From UMGS1519 sp050951005 (GTDB taxonomy: Bacteria > Actinomycetota > Coriobacteriia > Coriobacteriales > Eggerthellaceae), in the NCBI GenBank assembly GCA_050951005.1, contig JBMNIP010000002.1, positions 248,001 to 312,000 on the forward strand: a DNA stretch of 64,000 bases. The letters are read 5' to 3'. How positions within the stretch are numbered: the first letter of the stretch is position 1; the number at the start of each line of letters is the position of its first letter. Shown piece after piece: positions 17,309 to 25,916 of this stretch. A program made the position numbers and the translations under genes. The notes under the pieces were generated by a model. The model had not been told where the DNA came from, did not search any database, and was given only the letters and a program-made list of their open reading frames with translations.

Positions 17309-18820
17309 ATGACTATTCCTTCCCTTACCACCCCTTGCGCGACCAGCGAGGAAATCATCCAGGCAGCCTGTGCCCATGCACCCCACCGCACTCTGGCTCG
17401 GCGCATTCCCCTTCGTCCTGCCCTGGAATTCGACGTCGTCATCGTGGGAAGCGGCGTATCCGGCTGCTTCGCCGCGCTGCATCTGCCCCCGAGCCTCCGC
17501 ATCGCCGTGCTTTCGAAGGGCAGCCTGGATACCTGCGACAGCATGCTCGCCCAAGGCGGCATCTGCGTATTGCACGACCCGGATGACTATGAATCGTTCT
17601 ATCAGGATACCCTGCGTGCCGGACATTACGAGAACCGTGCCGAGAGTGTCGATATCATGATCCGCTCGAGCCGTGGTGTTATCACCGAATTGCAGAACCG
17701 TGGCGTGCGCTTCGCGACCACTCCCGACGGAAAGCTCGACTACACCCGCGAAGGCGCCCACTCGCGTCCGCGCATCTGCTACCACGCCGACATCACGGGA
17801 CGCGAGATCACCACGGTCCTGCAACGCGACCTGAGGACCCTGCGCAATGTCACCATCATGGAGCACACCACGATGACCGACCTGCTGGAACGGCCGGACG
17901 GAAGCTGCCGCGGCATCTCCTGCATCGGCCCTGACCGACGAGAGTTCGAAATCCATGCAACCGATACCATCCTGGCAACCGGAGGCATCGGCGGGCTCTA
18001 TGCCCACTCCACGAACTTTCCGCTGCTCACTGCCGATGGATGCCGGGTGGCGTTCGAACATGGAGTGCGTTTGGCACACATGGATTACGTGCAGATCCAC
18101 CCCACCACGCTCTATACGGGAAAGCCCGGGCGCAGCTTTCTGATCAGCGAATCGGCACGCGGGGAGGGCGCCATCCTGCTGGATCGTAATGGCCGTCGCT
18201 TTACCGACGAGCTGCAGCCGCGCGACGTGGTCTCGAAAGCTATTGCCCGCCAGATGGAAGCCGACGGCACCGATTACGTGCTGCTCTCGTTCGAACGCAT
18301 AGATGCATCCCAGATCAAAGGACATTTCCCCAATATATACGAGCGCTGTCTGGAAGAAGGGTACGATATCACCCGAGAGCCTGTCCCGGTGGTTCCGGCA
18401 CAGCATTACTTCATGGGCGGCATCGATGTCGATAGCAATTCGGAAACGTCCATGCCGCATCTGTACGCGGTAGGTGAAACCAGCTGCAACGGTGTCCATG
18501 GCGCCAACCGCCTCGCCAGCAACAGCCTGTTGGAGAGCCTCGTGTTCGGGCAGCGCGCCGCCGCGCATATCGGCCGCCGGCAAACCGGCAGGATCGGGCG
18601 CGCCCTGGCAGTGGGCAACGGCCCGGTCGATTACGATCCGCATACGCCAGTCGGCAGCGAGGATGCGGATGGTTCCGACGCCGCAAGCCAGCGCTTGCTT
18701 GCCGAGGCAGAGAGGACATTGCGCGAAGCGGAACTTGCATGGACGCAATGCCGGACACGGCGCGCAGCAGGGGCCGAAACCGAACCCGAGCCGAAGACTT
18801 CCGTGGGAAAAGAGGCATGA
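17309..18820 (+). CDS. nadB: L-aspartate oxidase
   Basis: Flavoprotein that oxidises L-aspartate to iminoaspartate for NadA; in anaerobes fumarate is the likely electron acceptor. A 40-residue N-terminal extension precedes the FAD-binding motif VVIVGSGVSGCFAALHL; substrate and flavin landmarks include MLAQGGICVL, THATDTILATGGIGGLY, PAQHYFMGGI and GANRLASNSLLESLV. The usual helical C-terminal domain seen in E. coli NadB is largely missing: only about 80 low-complexity residues follow the FAD/capping core. ATG at 17309 with GGTGAG; the TGA stop overlaps the nadC start. Confidence 0.94.
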   Translation: MTIPSLTTPCATSEEIIQAACAHAPHRTLARRIPLRPALEFDVVIVGSGVSGCFAALHLPPSLRIAVLSKGSLDTCDSMLAQGGICVLHDPDDYESFYQDTLRAGHYENRAESVDIMIRSSRGVITELQNRGVRFATTPDGKLDYTREGAHSRPRICYHADITGREITTVLQRDLRTLRNVTIMEHTTMTDLLERPDGSCRGISCIGPDRREFEIHATDTILATGGIGGLYAHSTNFPLLTADGCRVAFEHGVRLAHMDYVQIHPTTLYTGKPGRSFLISESARGEGAILLDRNGRRFTDELQPRDVVSKAIARQMEADGTDYVLLSFERIDASQIKGHFPNIYERCLEEGYDITREPVPVVPAQHYFMGGIDVDSNSETSMPHLYAVGETSCNGVHGANRLASNSLLESLVFGQRAAAHIGRRQTGRIGRALAVGNGPVDYDPHTPVGSEDADGSDAASQRLLAEAERTLREAELAWTQCRTRRAAGAETEPEPKTSVGKEA

Positions 18821-19680
18821 GTATGGATCCCGTTACCCTGCGGTTGGCCGCCGAGCCGCTCATCATGCAGGCCCTGCGTGAGGACTTGAACGCCGAGGAT
18901 GTGAGTACCGCAAGCGTCGCCCCCGAGGCGCGCCCAGCCACGGTCGATCTCATCTGCAAGCAAGAGGGCATCATTGCCGGCCTGGACGTCTTCGCCCGAA
19001 CTTTCACGCTTCTCGACGAACATACCGACTGCCAATTCTCTGTTGTCGACGGCGCTTCCGTTCATCCGGGCCAAACGCTCGGCACCGTTGCCGGTGATGT
19101 GCGCGTATTGCTGTCCGGGGAACGGACGGCTCTGAACTACCTGCAGCGTATGAGCGGCATCGCCACCTACACCCGCCGCATTGTCGACGCGCTTGCTGGC
19201 ACCGGTACGACATTGGTCGACACCCGCAAGACCACCCCCAATATGCGGGTGTTTGAGAAGGAGGCCACACGGATAGGCGGTGCTGCGAACCATCGCTACA
19301 ACCTGACAAGCGGCATCATGCTCAAAGACAACCATATCGCCGCTGCGGGAGGTATCGGACCCGCCGTGGCAGCCGCCCGTGCCCATGCCCCTTTCGTCCT
19401 GAAGATCGAGGTCGAGGTCGAGTCGCTTGCCATGGTACGCGAAGCGCTTGAAGCCAGCGCCGACATCATCATGCTCGATAATATGGACCATGATCAGATG
19501 TCCCGGGCGATCGAGCTCATCGATGGACGCGCCTTGACCGAATGCTCGGGTAATATCACGGCAGAGAACGTCGGTGCCATCTCCGATCTCGGCGTAGATT
19601 TCGTATCGTGCGGTGCCCTGACCCATTCGGCCCCCATCCTGGATCTGAGTCTGAAGAATCTGCAGATACGCAACGGCTGA
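18817..19680 (+). CDS. nadC: Nicotinate-nucleotide pyrophosphorylase (carboxylating)
   Basis: Quinolinate phosphoribosyltransferase, which makes nicotinate mononucleotide from quinolinate and PRPP. About 287 residues; family motifs include ALREDL, ERTALNYLQRMSGIAT, DTRKTTPNMRVFEK, NHRYNLTSGIMLKDNHI and the barrel segments IEVEVES, IIMLDNM and DFVSCGALTHSAP. The ATG at 18817 overlaps the nadB TGA (ATGA); a second in-frame ATG at 18823 has a better-spaced AGAGG and is an equally good start. Third gene of the nad operon. Confidence 0.95.
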   Translation: MSMDPVTLRLAAEPLIMQALREDLNAEDVSTASVAPEARPATVDLICKQEGIIAGLDVFARTFTLLDEHTDCQFSVVDGASVHPGQTLGTVAGDVRVLLSGERTALNYLQRMSGIATYTRRIVDALAGTGTTLVDTRKTTPNMRVFEKEATRIGGAANHRYNLTSGIMLKDNHIAAAGGIGPAVAAARAHAPFVLKIEVEVESLAMVREALEASADIIMLDNMDHDQMSRAIELIDGRALTECSGNITAENVGAISDLGVDFVSCGALTHSAPILDLSLKNLQIRNG

Positions 19681-19765
19681 ACCGAAACACGTGGTACAAG
19701 ATGAACAGGGCCGAAACCTTTGCGGAAATGCCCGCATACGGAGAACGGGGAAAGGATTGCAGGAG

Positions 19766-20302
19766 ATGACCGGCGACGAACGACGCAAGATGATCCTCAA
19801 CGCCCTGCGCGAAACCGAGAAGCCCCTTTCGGGCGAAACGTTGGGAAAGGCCGCACATGTCAGCCGCCAAGTCGTCGTACAGGACATTGCACTGCTCAGA
19901 ACCGAAGGCTATCCCATCGTCTCCACCAACCGCGGGTACCTGATGTCGCTCCCCCATCGGCGCATGCGCGTCCTGAAATGCCACCATACCGTGGACGAGA
20001 CCGAGGACGAGCTCACCATTATCGTCGACCTCGGCGGAGAGGTTGTGGATGTCGTGGTCAACCATCGGGTATACGGCAAGATGTCCGCGATGCTCAACAT
20101 CAAGAACCGACGGGACGTCAAGCACTATATGGACAACATCCGATCGGGGAAATCGAGCCCGTTGATGTTGGTGACCTCCGGCTACCACTTCCACCACATC
20201 GCCGCCGATTCCGAGGAGGCGCTCGACGAAATCGAAGCCGCTCTTCGTGAAAGGGGATATCTGGCCGAGGTCTTCCCCTATGAAAGCGAGTTGACCCTGT
20301 AA
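19766..20302 (+). CDS. niaR: NiaR-type transcriptional regulator (HTH_11 + 3H domain)
   Basis: 178 residues: an N-terminal winged helix-turn-helix (ILNALRETEKPLSGETLGKAAHVSRQVVVQDIALL, read as two short halves) followed by a 3H domain with conserved histidines in LKCHHTVDE, VVNHRVYGKM and SGYHFHHIAA. Family members (NiaR/YrxA) bind nicotinate and repress NAD synthesis and niacin uptake genes. Location 85 nt after nadC and the box cluster before nadA fit autoregulated repression. The ATG at 19766 has AAAGGA nine nt upstream; an earlier GTG at 19691 would add an unrelated stretch. Confidence 0.9.
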   Translation: MTGDERRKMILNALRETEKPLSGETLGKAAHVSRQVVVQDIALLRTEGYPIVSTNRGYLMSLPHRRMRVLKCHHTVDETEDELTIIVDLGGEVVDVVVNHRVYGKMSAMLNIKNRRDVKHYMDNIRSGKSSPLMLVTSGYHFHHIAADSEEALDEIEAALRERGYLAEVFPYESELTL

Positions 20303-20399
20303 GCTCGCAACAAACTTGAGACCTCCGGTTCACAGACTGGAAATCTTCACGCGGTACACCATATCTAGGCATGATGCATGCAAAGGAGGGCAGCACTGC

Positions 20400-21155
20400 G
20401 TGAAGCCGATGATCGGCATAGTTCCCCTGGTAGATATCGCTCGGGAAAGCCTTTGGATGATTCCCGGCTATCCTGATGGGTTGATGGGGGCGGGAGCCAT
20501 CCCGATGACCCTTCCCCTTACCAAGGAGACCGCTGTCATCAATGGCCTCGTCGAGCATCTCGATGGCGTCCTGCTCACCGGTGGACAGGATATCGCGCCT
20601 GAACGTTATCGCGCCCAGCCTCTTTCCAGCTGCGGGGAAACCTGCCCTCTGCGCGACATCATGGAGCTGCGGCTGATACGCACCGCCCTGAAAAGGAACC
20701 TCCCGATCCTCGGAATCTGCCGTGGCATCCAGATGCTGAATGTCTATTTCGGCGGCACCTTGTTCCAGGATCTGCCCACACAGCATCCGCAGGGAATCGA
20801 CCACCATATGCAGCCTCCGTACAATCGGGCCGTTCATCTGGTTAACACGGTGCCGAACACCCCGCTGGAGAAGGTGCTGAAGCAGACTTCTTTGGGCGTG
20901 AACAGCTACCACCACCAAGCCATCCGCCGCCTCGCCCCTCGTCTGAAGGCAATGGGAATCTCCGATGACGGCTTGATCGAGGCCGTATACCTGCCAGACT
21001 ACCGGTTTGTCTGGGGCGTGCAATGGCATCCCGAGTTGTCATACGAGACCGACCGGAACAGCCAGTTGATCTTGACGGCATTTGTGCGGGCGTGCAAGTC
21101 GGCCCATAGAAAAAGGGAGCAGCAGTCAGCATCAAGCGAAGTGCTGCTCCCTTAG
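20400..21155 (+). CDS. Class I glutamine amidotransferase-like hydrolase (PuuD/peptidase C26 family)
   Basis: 251-residue free-standing class I amidotransferase fold of the gamma-glutamyl-GABA hydrolase group. The nucleophile Cys is in LGICRGIQMLN, the oxyanion region in GVLLTGGQDIAPERY, and His/Glu in QWHPELSYE. It likely cleaves a gamma-glutamyl amide, but no polyamine genes are nearby, so the substrate is uncertain. The GTG at 20400 has GGAGG ten nt upstream; the ATG at 20409 would be too far. Its last codons form one arm of a bidirectional terminator. Confidence 0.85.
   Translation: MKPMIGIVPLVDIARESLWMIPGYPDGLMGAGAIPMTLPLTKETAVINGLVEHLDGVLLTGGQDIAPERYRAQPLSSCGETCPLRDIMELRLIRTALKRNLPILGICRGIQMLNVYFGGTLFQDLPTQHPQGIDHHMQPPYNRAVHLVNTVPNTPLEKVLKQTSLGVNSYHHQAIRRLAPRLKAMGISDDGLIEAVYLPDYRFVWGVQWHPELSYETDRNSQLILTAFVRACKSAHRKREQQSASSEVLLP
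21113..21153. terminator. Bidirectional terminator inside the 3' end of the amidotransferase gene
   Basis: A perfect 12-bp stem AAGGGAGCAGCA (21113-21124) with TGCTGCTCCCTT (21142-21153). On the minus strand a T5 tail follows directly, giving a classic terminator for the zinc-ribbon gene... on the plus strand the tail is CCTTTTG after the stop. The left arm and loop encode the last codons of the plus-strand gene. Note that the minus-strand gene ends at 21172, 19 nt away. Confidence 0.8.
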
Positions 21156-21171
21156 CCTTTTGCGCTCGGGA

Positions 21172-22095
21172 CTACTTCACCTTCACCTTGGATACCGCCC
21201 CGTACTCTCCAGCGCACGTAACCCCATCGACAGTACGGATCGGACGCACCTTCACGTAATAGGTTTCCTTCGACTTCAGGTGCTTGACAGTTGCGCTCAG
21301 GTCCTTGCCTTTGACGGTTACCGTCTTGCCGCCTGCCAAACCGGCTTTGCTCGATGCGTAGATAAGCTCGTACGAATCAGCCTTCTTCACTTTCTTTACT
21401 GTGGCCGTGAACGACTTCTTTCCGGCCTTCAGCTTTGCCGAAGCCTTCTGCAACCATCCGCAGACGTTTTCGGAGTGCTCGTTGCGAATCCATGAGCCGT
21501 CCTTGAACCCGTAGGCAGTGACCTGGAAAGAATAGGCCTCGCCCGATTTCAGGCCTTTGACCACGACCGACGTTTCCCCCTTCGTCCAGACATACGAGGG
21601 TTCGGTAGAACCTGCCGGCCAATAGGCAACACGGTAGTTCACGGCGCCCTTGACCTTCGGGAAGGTAACCTTGATTGCCCTCTCCTTGGCCGACAGCGTC
21701 AGGGTGATCTTCTTGGCGCTGATGGAGGCAAGGGAATCATACACTTCCGCATTCTTCGCTGCATCATCCGTCGGGGTGATCTGGTCTGCAAACTGGGAGT
21801 CGGCCGATGATGAGGCCGAACTGCTTTCAGCTACGGTGCTTGATGCTGTCGATGGATTCAGCTGCTCGCTGATCGCCGGCAAGCCATACGCCACAAACGC
21901 CACGACGATCGCCGCAATAACCAATATCCAAATGACCGCCTTCGCGACCGACTTGCGTACCGGGTTCTTCTCGGGCATCTCGATGGTTTTGCCCTTGGAC
22001 TCGGGCTTCTTCTCATCTGCCGTCAGCCGCTCGCCGCATTTCGGGCAAATCGGCGTGCCCTCCTGCAGTTCGGCATCGCAATGGGGACATTTCAT
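21172..22095 (-). CDS. Zinc-ribbon membrane protein with fibronectin type III-like repeats
   Basis: 307 residues in a clear order: an N-terminal zinc ribbon (CPHCDAELQEGTPICPKCG, residues 3-21), a basic/acidic linker, one membrane helix (AVIWILVIAAIVVAFVAYGL, near 57-76), a Ser-rich spacer and two FN3-like beta modules with Lys-rich strands ending VSKVKVK. The topology implies a cytoplasmic zinc ribbon and extracellular FN3 modules. The function is unknown; the C-terminal repeats resemble those of gut actinobacterial surface proteins. ATG at 22095 behind GGGAGTG gives MKCPHC; the frame is open to 22152 but without a better site. Confidence 0.8.
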   Translation of the reverse strand: MKCPHCDAELQEGTPICPKCGERLTADEKKPESKGKTIEMPEKNPVRKSVAKAVIWILVIAAIVVAFVAYGLPAISEQLNPSTASSTVAESSSASSSADSQFADQITPTDDAAKNAEVYDSLASISAKKITLTLSAKERAIKVTFPKVKGAVNYRVAYWPAGSTEPSYVWTKGETSVVVKGLKSGEAYSFQVTAYGFKDGSWIRNEHSENVCGWLQKASAKLKAGKKSFTATVKKVKKADSYELIYASSKAGLAGGKTVTVKGKDLSATVKHLKSKETYYVKVRPIRTVDGVTCAGEYGAVSKVKVK

Positions 22096-22343
22096 ATCGA
22101 AGGTCACTCCCTTCAAGAGCGCAGAGACGCTCACCTGTTCGAAAGTAGGCATTTACTCTACCGCACTTGCCATCCTTGCGCGAAGCTCGGCGCGAAATCA
22201 GCATGGATGGATAGCTTTCCTTGATGCTGAAGAGTGTGCAGTATAAGAATAACGGGGAAGACCGAACGACTCACGATAGGCATTGGACGACACGTCTTCC
22301 AATCCCACCGGAAACCGCGGTTCCGGCAACGGGCGGATCCCGG

Positions 22344-25300
22344 CTATTCGCTGCGCAGCGACTCGACCGGGTCGCGGCGGGCCGCATTGACCGAGGGGAT
22401 CAAACCCGCGATAAACGTCAACAGCACGCTGATGAGAATCAGGATGACCGCCGCAAGAGGCGGCAGGCTCATGACATTCGGCACCTGGCTGGTGCTCTCT
22501 ACATAGGCGTTCACCGGGATAGACACCAGGAGTACCACCGCGATGGCGATCACACCCGCAATCAAGCCCTCGATAACCGTCTCCGCATTGAATATGTTCG
22601 CGACATTGCCCTTCGACGCTCCCATCGCACGGAGAATACCGATTTCCTTGCGGCGCTCCAGCACGGAGATATAGGTGATGATGCCGATCATGATCGAACT
22701 CACTACCAGTGAGATGCTGACGAAGGCGATCAGGACCCGGCTGATCATGTTGACGATTTCGGTCACCGACGAGATCAAAGAGCCCATGACGTCGGAATAG
22801 GTGATGGTTCGGTCGTCATCGCCAGCCGCTTTCGCCTGGTCGTTGTAGGCGTCGATCGCATCGATCACCAGCTCCTTATTGTCGAAGTCCTTCGGATAGA
22901 TGCTGATGCTTTCCGGTGAGGATTTTTTCGCATAGCCCAATTTCGAAAGGTTGCCCGAGTAGGTGACCTCAGAATCGTCCATCATGCTGGATAGCAGTTG
23001 CTGCAAATCGCGTTTGGACAGGTTGATGGTGATGGCTTTGGGCAGGGCATCGGCCAGGCGCTCGGCCATCTGCTCGCTCTGCTCCTGCATGGTCTTGCTG
23101 ATTGCTGCCGTCATCTTCGTCTGCATCTGCTTGATCATCTTGTTTGCAATCTGCTGGGAAAGATCCTTGACGGCCCGGGTCAGCTTCTTCTGCAGGTACG
23201 GCTGTAGCGTATTCTCCAGATAGTCGTTCATCGCAGAACGAATCTGCTTCTGCGCCGAGCCGCCCACCTTCTCGGCCACCTTCTGAAGCTGAAGCTGCAA
23301 TTCGGGTTGTGACAGATATTCTTGGAAATCGCTGGTGAAATCCGTGTTCGCAGTAATCTGCTGGCCCTGATGCTTGCTCAGGTAATACTGCACATAGCCG
23401 TTCATGATGCCCTTGCCCACCGAAGTCAGCTGGGCTTGTTGCTTTTCGGTAAGCTGTACATTCTGGGAAGAGACTTTGGGGGCCGGGAGATTCTTCAAGT
23501 CCTTTTCCAGCTGGGAGGTGTCGACCGAAGAGACCGCGGAAGAGACATCGAGATCGCCCAGGTCGCCGAGTGTGCTGCTGAGATCGGCAGCCGAGGAGCC
23601 ACTGGTTGACAGAGCGTCCTTCAGCACGTCCTCGTCAACCGAAATCAGGGAATCCATATCGAAGGCGGATTCCTTCTTCAGCTCCTTGAACGTCTTCCCC
23701 GTGAACACGTCGACTTTGGGATGGGCCAGCTGCTCTTTCACAATCTGAGAATCGGCCGATTCCTCCATCAAGTGCTCGATCAGGTCGTGACGGTAGGCCA
23801 CCCCTTCGGAAAGGGCGGTATTGCTTGCTGTTTCGCGTGCCTTTACGACACCGACAATCTTCAAGGTCGTGCCGCCCTGCACGGCTTTTTTCACGAATTT
23901 CTTGTCGTCGGACATATCCGTCCAGGTATTCTTGTCGGCGTTGTGACGGTAGAACGCCGTCGGACTCACCACCTTGAACTTCGTGTTCAGGGCATCCTCA
24001 TACGTGAACGTCGTGCTGGTATCGGGCGTATCGACCTCCTTCTCCTTGCCCAGGCGATTGACCATGTCGGAAAGCTCATCGGGGTCCAGGACACCGATGC
24101 TGTAAAGCGTGTAGTCGCTGATCTCCCCCGAGGAATCGAGCACCAATACGCATTCGTCGTACTTCTCGGGCCATTTCCCCTTTACCACTTCGAACTGGGA
24201 GTCAAGGACTTCTTGGTTGTCGATCATCTCGGAGAACGAATTCATGGAAATCGAAGCGGAAACCTGTTCGGGAAAATTATCGAGGTTGCGGTATTCGTCC
24301 ATGGCGGAAGGATTGAGCTTTTTCGGATCATCCGCATCGTCGGTATAGATAATCGGCGTGATGCCGTATCCGTAGGCAATCGCCGTCGAGTAGTCGTTGA
24401 CATAGGAGCCATCGGTCTCGAGCCACTTCTTGAAAGACTTCAAGTCGTTGTTCCTCACGCTGGCGAACATGTCCTTGACCACCGTGCGTTCCTGGATGGC
24501 ATCCGTATCCTGCACGCTATCCGTAGCGGACGAGGACGCGGACCCCACCGCCCCGACGGAGAGCGTGCCCGAGGAATCATCATCCCCATCTGAAGACCCT
24601 CCGAGCATCGAGGTCAAATCGAAGCTCGATTTCGTGATCGTCAACGGGTTCGAGGACAGCGTTTCCTCCTCGACCTGGTAGATGTAGTTGTTCACTCCGT
24701 TCGACAGCGCAAGGATTGCGGCAATGCCGATAATGCCGATGGAAGCAGCGAATGCGGTAAGGAAGGTGCGGCCCTTCTTCGTCATCAGATTGCTGAAAGA
24801 AAGCGACAGCGCGGTAAGGAAGGACATCGAAGCGCGCTTCTTGCGCCCTGCGGTTTTTGCTGTCCCTGTCGAACGGGCAGAGGATCCCGCCTTACCGGCA
24901 TCGCCGGGTGCGGCAGAGGCGGCATCGTCATCCACCTGAGGAGCAGACGCGTCCCGTGCAGCCCCACCCGATGAAGCAGCTGAAAAAACGGCTTCTTCAG
25001 AAGCCGAAGCGAATCCTCTTCCCTCTTTCAGAAGCGCAGCGCGTTCTTCCGGGGTCACAGGATGAGAATCGTCGGTAATCCGCCCATCGGCCAGCTTCAC
25101 GATGCGATCGGCATACCGGTATGCCAGTTCGGGATTGTGCGTCACCATGACAACCAGCCGATCGGAGGCGATTTCCGAAAGCAGGTCCATGACCTGGTAG
25201 CCCGTTTCGGTATCGAGGGCGCCGGTTGGCTCGTCGGCAAGCACGATGTCCGGCCCGTTCACGAGTGCGCGGGCAATGGCGACGCGTTGCGCCTGACCGC

Positions 25301-25730
25301 CGGATAGTTGATTGGGCTTCTTCTCCAGATGGTCGCCGAGCCCTACGCGCTCTAATGCGTGCTTTGCGCGTTCCCGGCGTTCGGCTCGCGGCACTCCCGC
25401 CAAGGTCAATGCCAACTCGACATTCGAAAGCACCGTCTGGTGTGGGATAAGGTTGTAGCTCTGGAAGATGAATCCGATATGGTGGTTCCGATAGGTATCC
25501 CAGTCGGAGCTCTTGTAATCGCGGGTGGAAACGCCGTTGATGTCGATTTCCCCGCTGTCTGGGTGATCGAGTCCGCCAAGGATGTTGAGGAAGGTCGTCT
25601 TTCCAGAGCCCGATGGGCCCAGAATGGCCACGAATTCGTTCTCACGGAAGGTGATGGACACGTCATCAAGGGCCTTCTGCGTGAACGACCCCGTGGTATA
25701 GACTTTGCTCAGCCCTCTGACCTCGATCAA
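22344..25730 (-). CDS. Fused ABC transporter ATPase/permease (MacB-like, very large ectodomain)
   Basis: 1128 residues. Residues 1-230 are a MacB/LolD-type ATPase: Walker A LGPSGSGKTTFL, signature LSGGQAQRVAIARAL, Walker B DIVLADEPTGALD. A low-complexity Ala/Ser/Asp linker (about 245-300) leads to the first membrane helix (FLTAFAASIGIIGIAAIL), a huge extracytoplasmic region of about 650 residues rich in Ser, Asp, Lys and Gln with predicted coiled-coil parts, and a C-terminal FtsX-like three-helix block ending GLIPSVNAARRDPVESLRSE. Such proteins drive periplasmic or envelope mechanotransmission or peptide export. TTG start at 25730 behind GGGAGGCG. Confidence 0.88.
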   Translation of the reverse strand: MIEVRGLSKVYTTGSFTQKALDDVSITFRENEFVAILGPSGSGKTTFLNILGGLDHPDSGEIDINGVSTRDYKSSDWDTYRNHHIGFIFQSYNLIPHQTVLSNVELALTLAGVPRAERRERAKHALERVGLGDHLEKKPNQLSGGQAQRVAIARALVNGPDIVLADEPTGALDTETGYQVMDLLSEIASDRLVVMVTHNPELAYRYADRIVKLADGRITDDSHPVTPEERAALLKEGRGFASASEEAVFSAASSGGAARDASAPQVDDDAASAAPGDAGKAGSSARSTGTAKTAGRKKRASMSFLTALSLSFSNLMTKKGRTFLTAFAASIGIIGIAAILALSNGVNNYIYQVEEETLSSNPLTITKSSFDLTSMLGGSSDGDDDSSGTLSVGAVGSASSSATDSVQDTDAIQERTVVKDMFASVRNNDLKSFKKWLETDGSYVNDYSTAIAYGYGITPIIYTDDADDPKKLNPSAMDEYRNLDNFPEQVSASISMNSFSEMIDNQEVLDSQFEVVKGKWPEKYDECVLVLDSSGEISDYTLYSIGVLDPDELSDMVNRLGKEKEVDTPDTSTTFTYEDALNTKFKVVSPTAFYRHNADKNTWTDMSDDKKFVKKAVQGGTTLKIVGVVKARETASNTALSEGVAYRHDLIEHLMEESADSQIVKEQLAHPKVDVFTGKTFKELKKESAFDMDSLISVDEDVLKDALSTSGSSAADLSSTLGDLGDLDVSSAVSSVDTSQLEKDLKNLPAPKVSSQNVQLTEKQQAQLTSVGKGIMNGYVQYYLSKHQGQQITANTDFTSDFQEYLSQPELQLQLQKVAEKVGGSAQKQIRSAMNDYLENTLQPYLQKKLTRAVKDLSQQIANKMIKQMQTKMTAAISKTMQEQSEQMAERLADALPKAITINLSKRDLQQLLSSMMDDSEVTYSGNLSKLGYAKKSSPESISIYPKDFDNKELVIDAIDAYNDQAKAAGDDDRTITYSDVMGSLISSVTEIVNMISRVLIAFVSISLVVSSIMIGIITYISVLERRKEIGILRAMGASKGNVANIFNAETVIEGLIAGVIAIAVVLLVSIPVNAYVESTSQVPNVMSLPPLAAVILILISVLLTFIAGLIPSVNAARRDPVESLRSE

Positions 25731-25855
25731 CCGGGCGCCTCCCTACCTTTACCGTTCGGCGATGCGATAATGCACATTCGAGTCTATCATGGGCATGCTC
25801 CGAAATCGGTGAGTTTGCCAGATGGCTTCACCTGTCTTCATCTTGTTATTTTCGA

Positions 25856-25886
25856 CAAAAAGGCTCCCCGCCAAGAGCGGGGAGCC
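25856..25886 (-). terminator. Intrinsic terminator of pheST
   Basis: A perfect 10-bp stem GGCTCCCCGC (25862-25871) with GCGGGGAGCC (25877-25886), 5-nt loop, followed on the minus strand by TTTTTGTC. It lies 31 nt after the pheT stop. Confidence 0.93.
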
Positions 25887-25916
25887 CATGATGGGACATT
25901 GCCATCGAAATGCATG

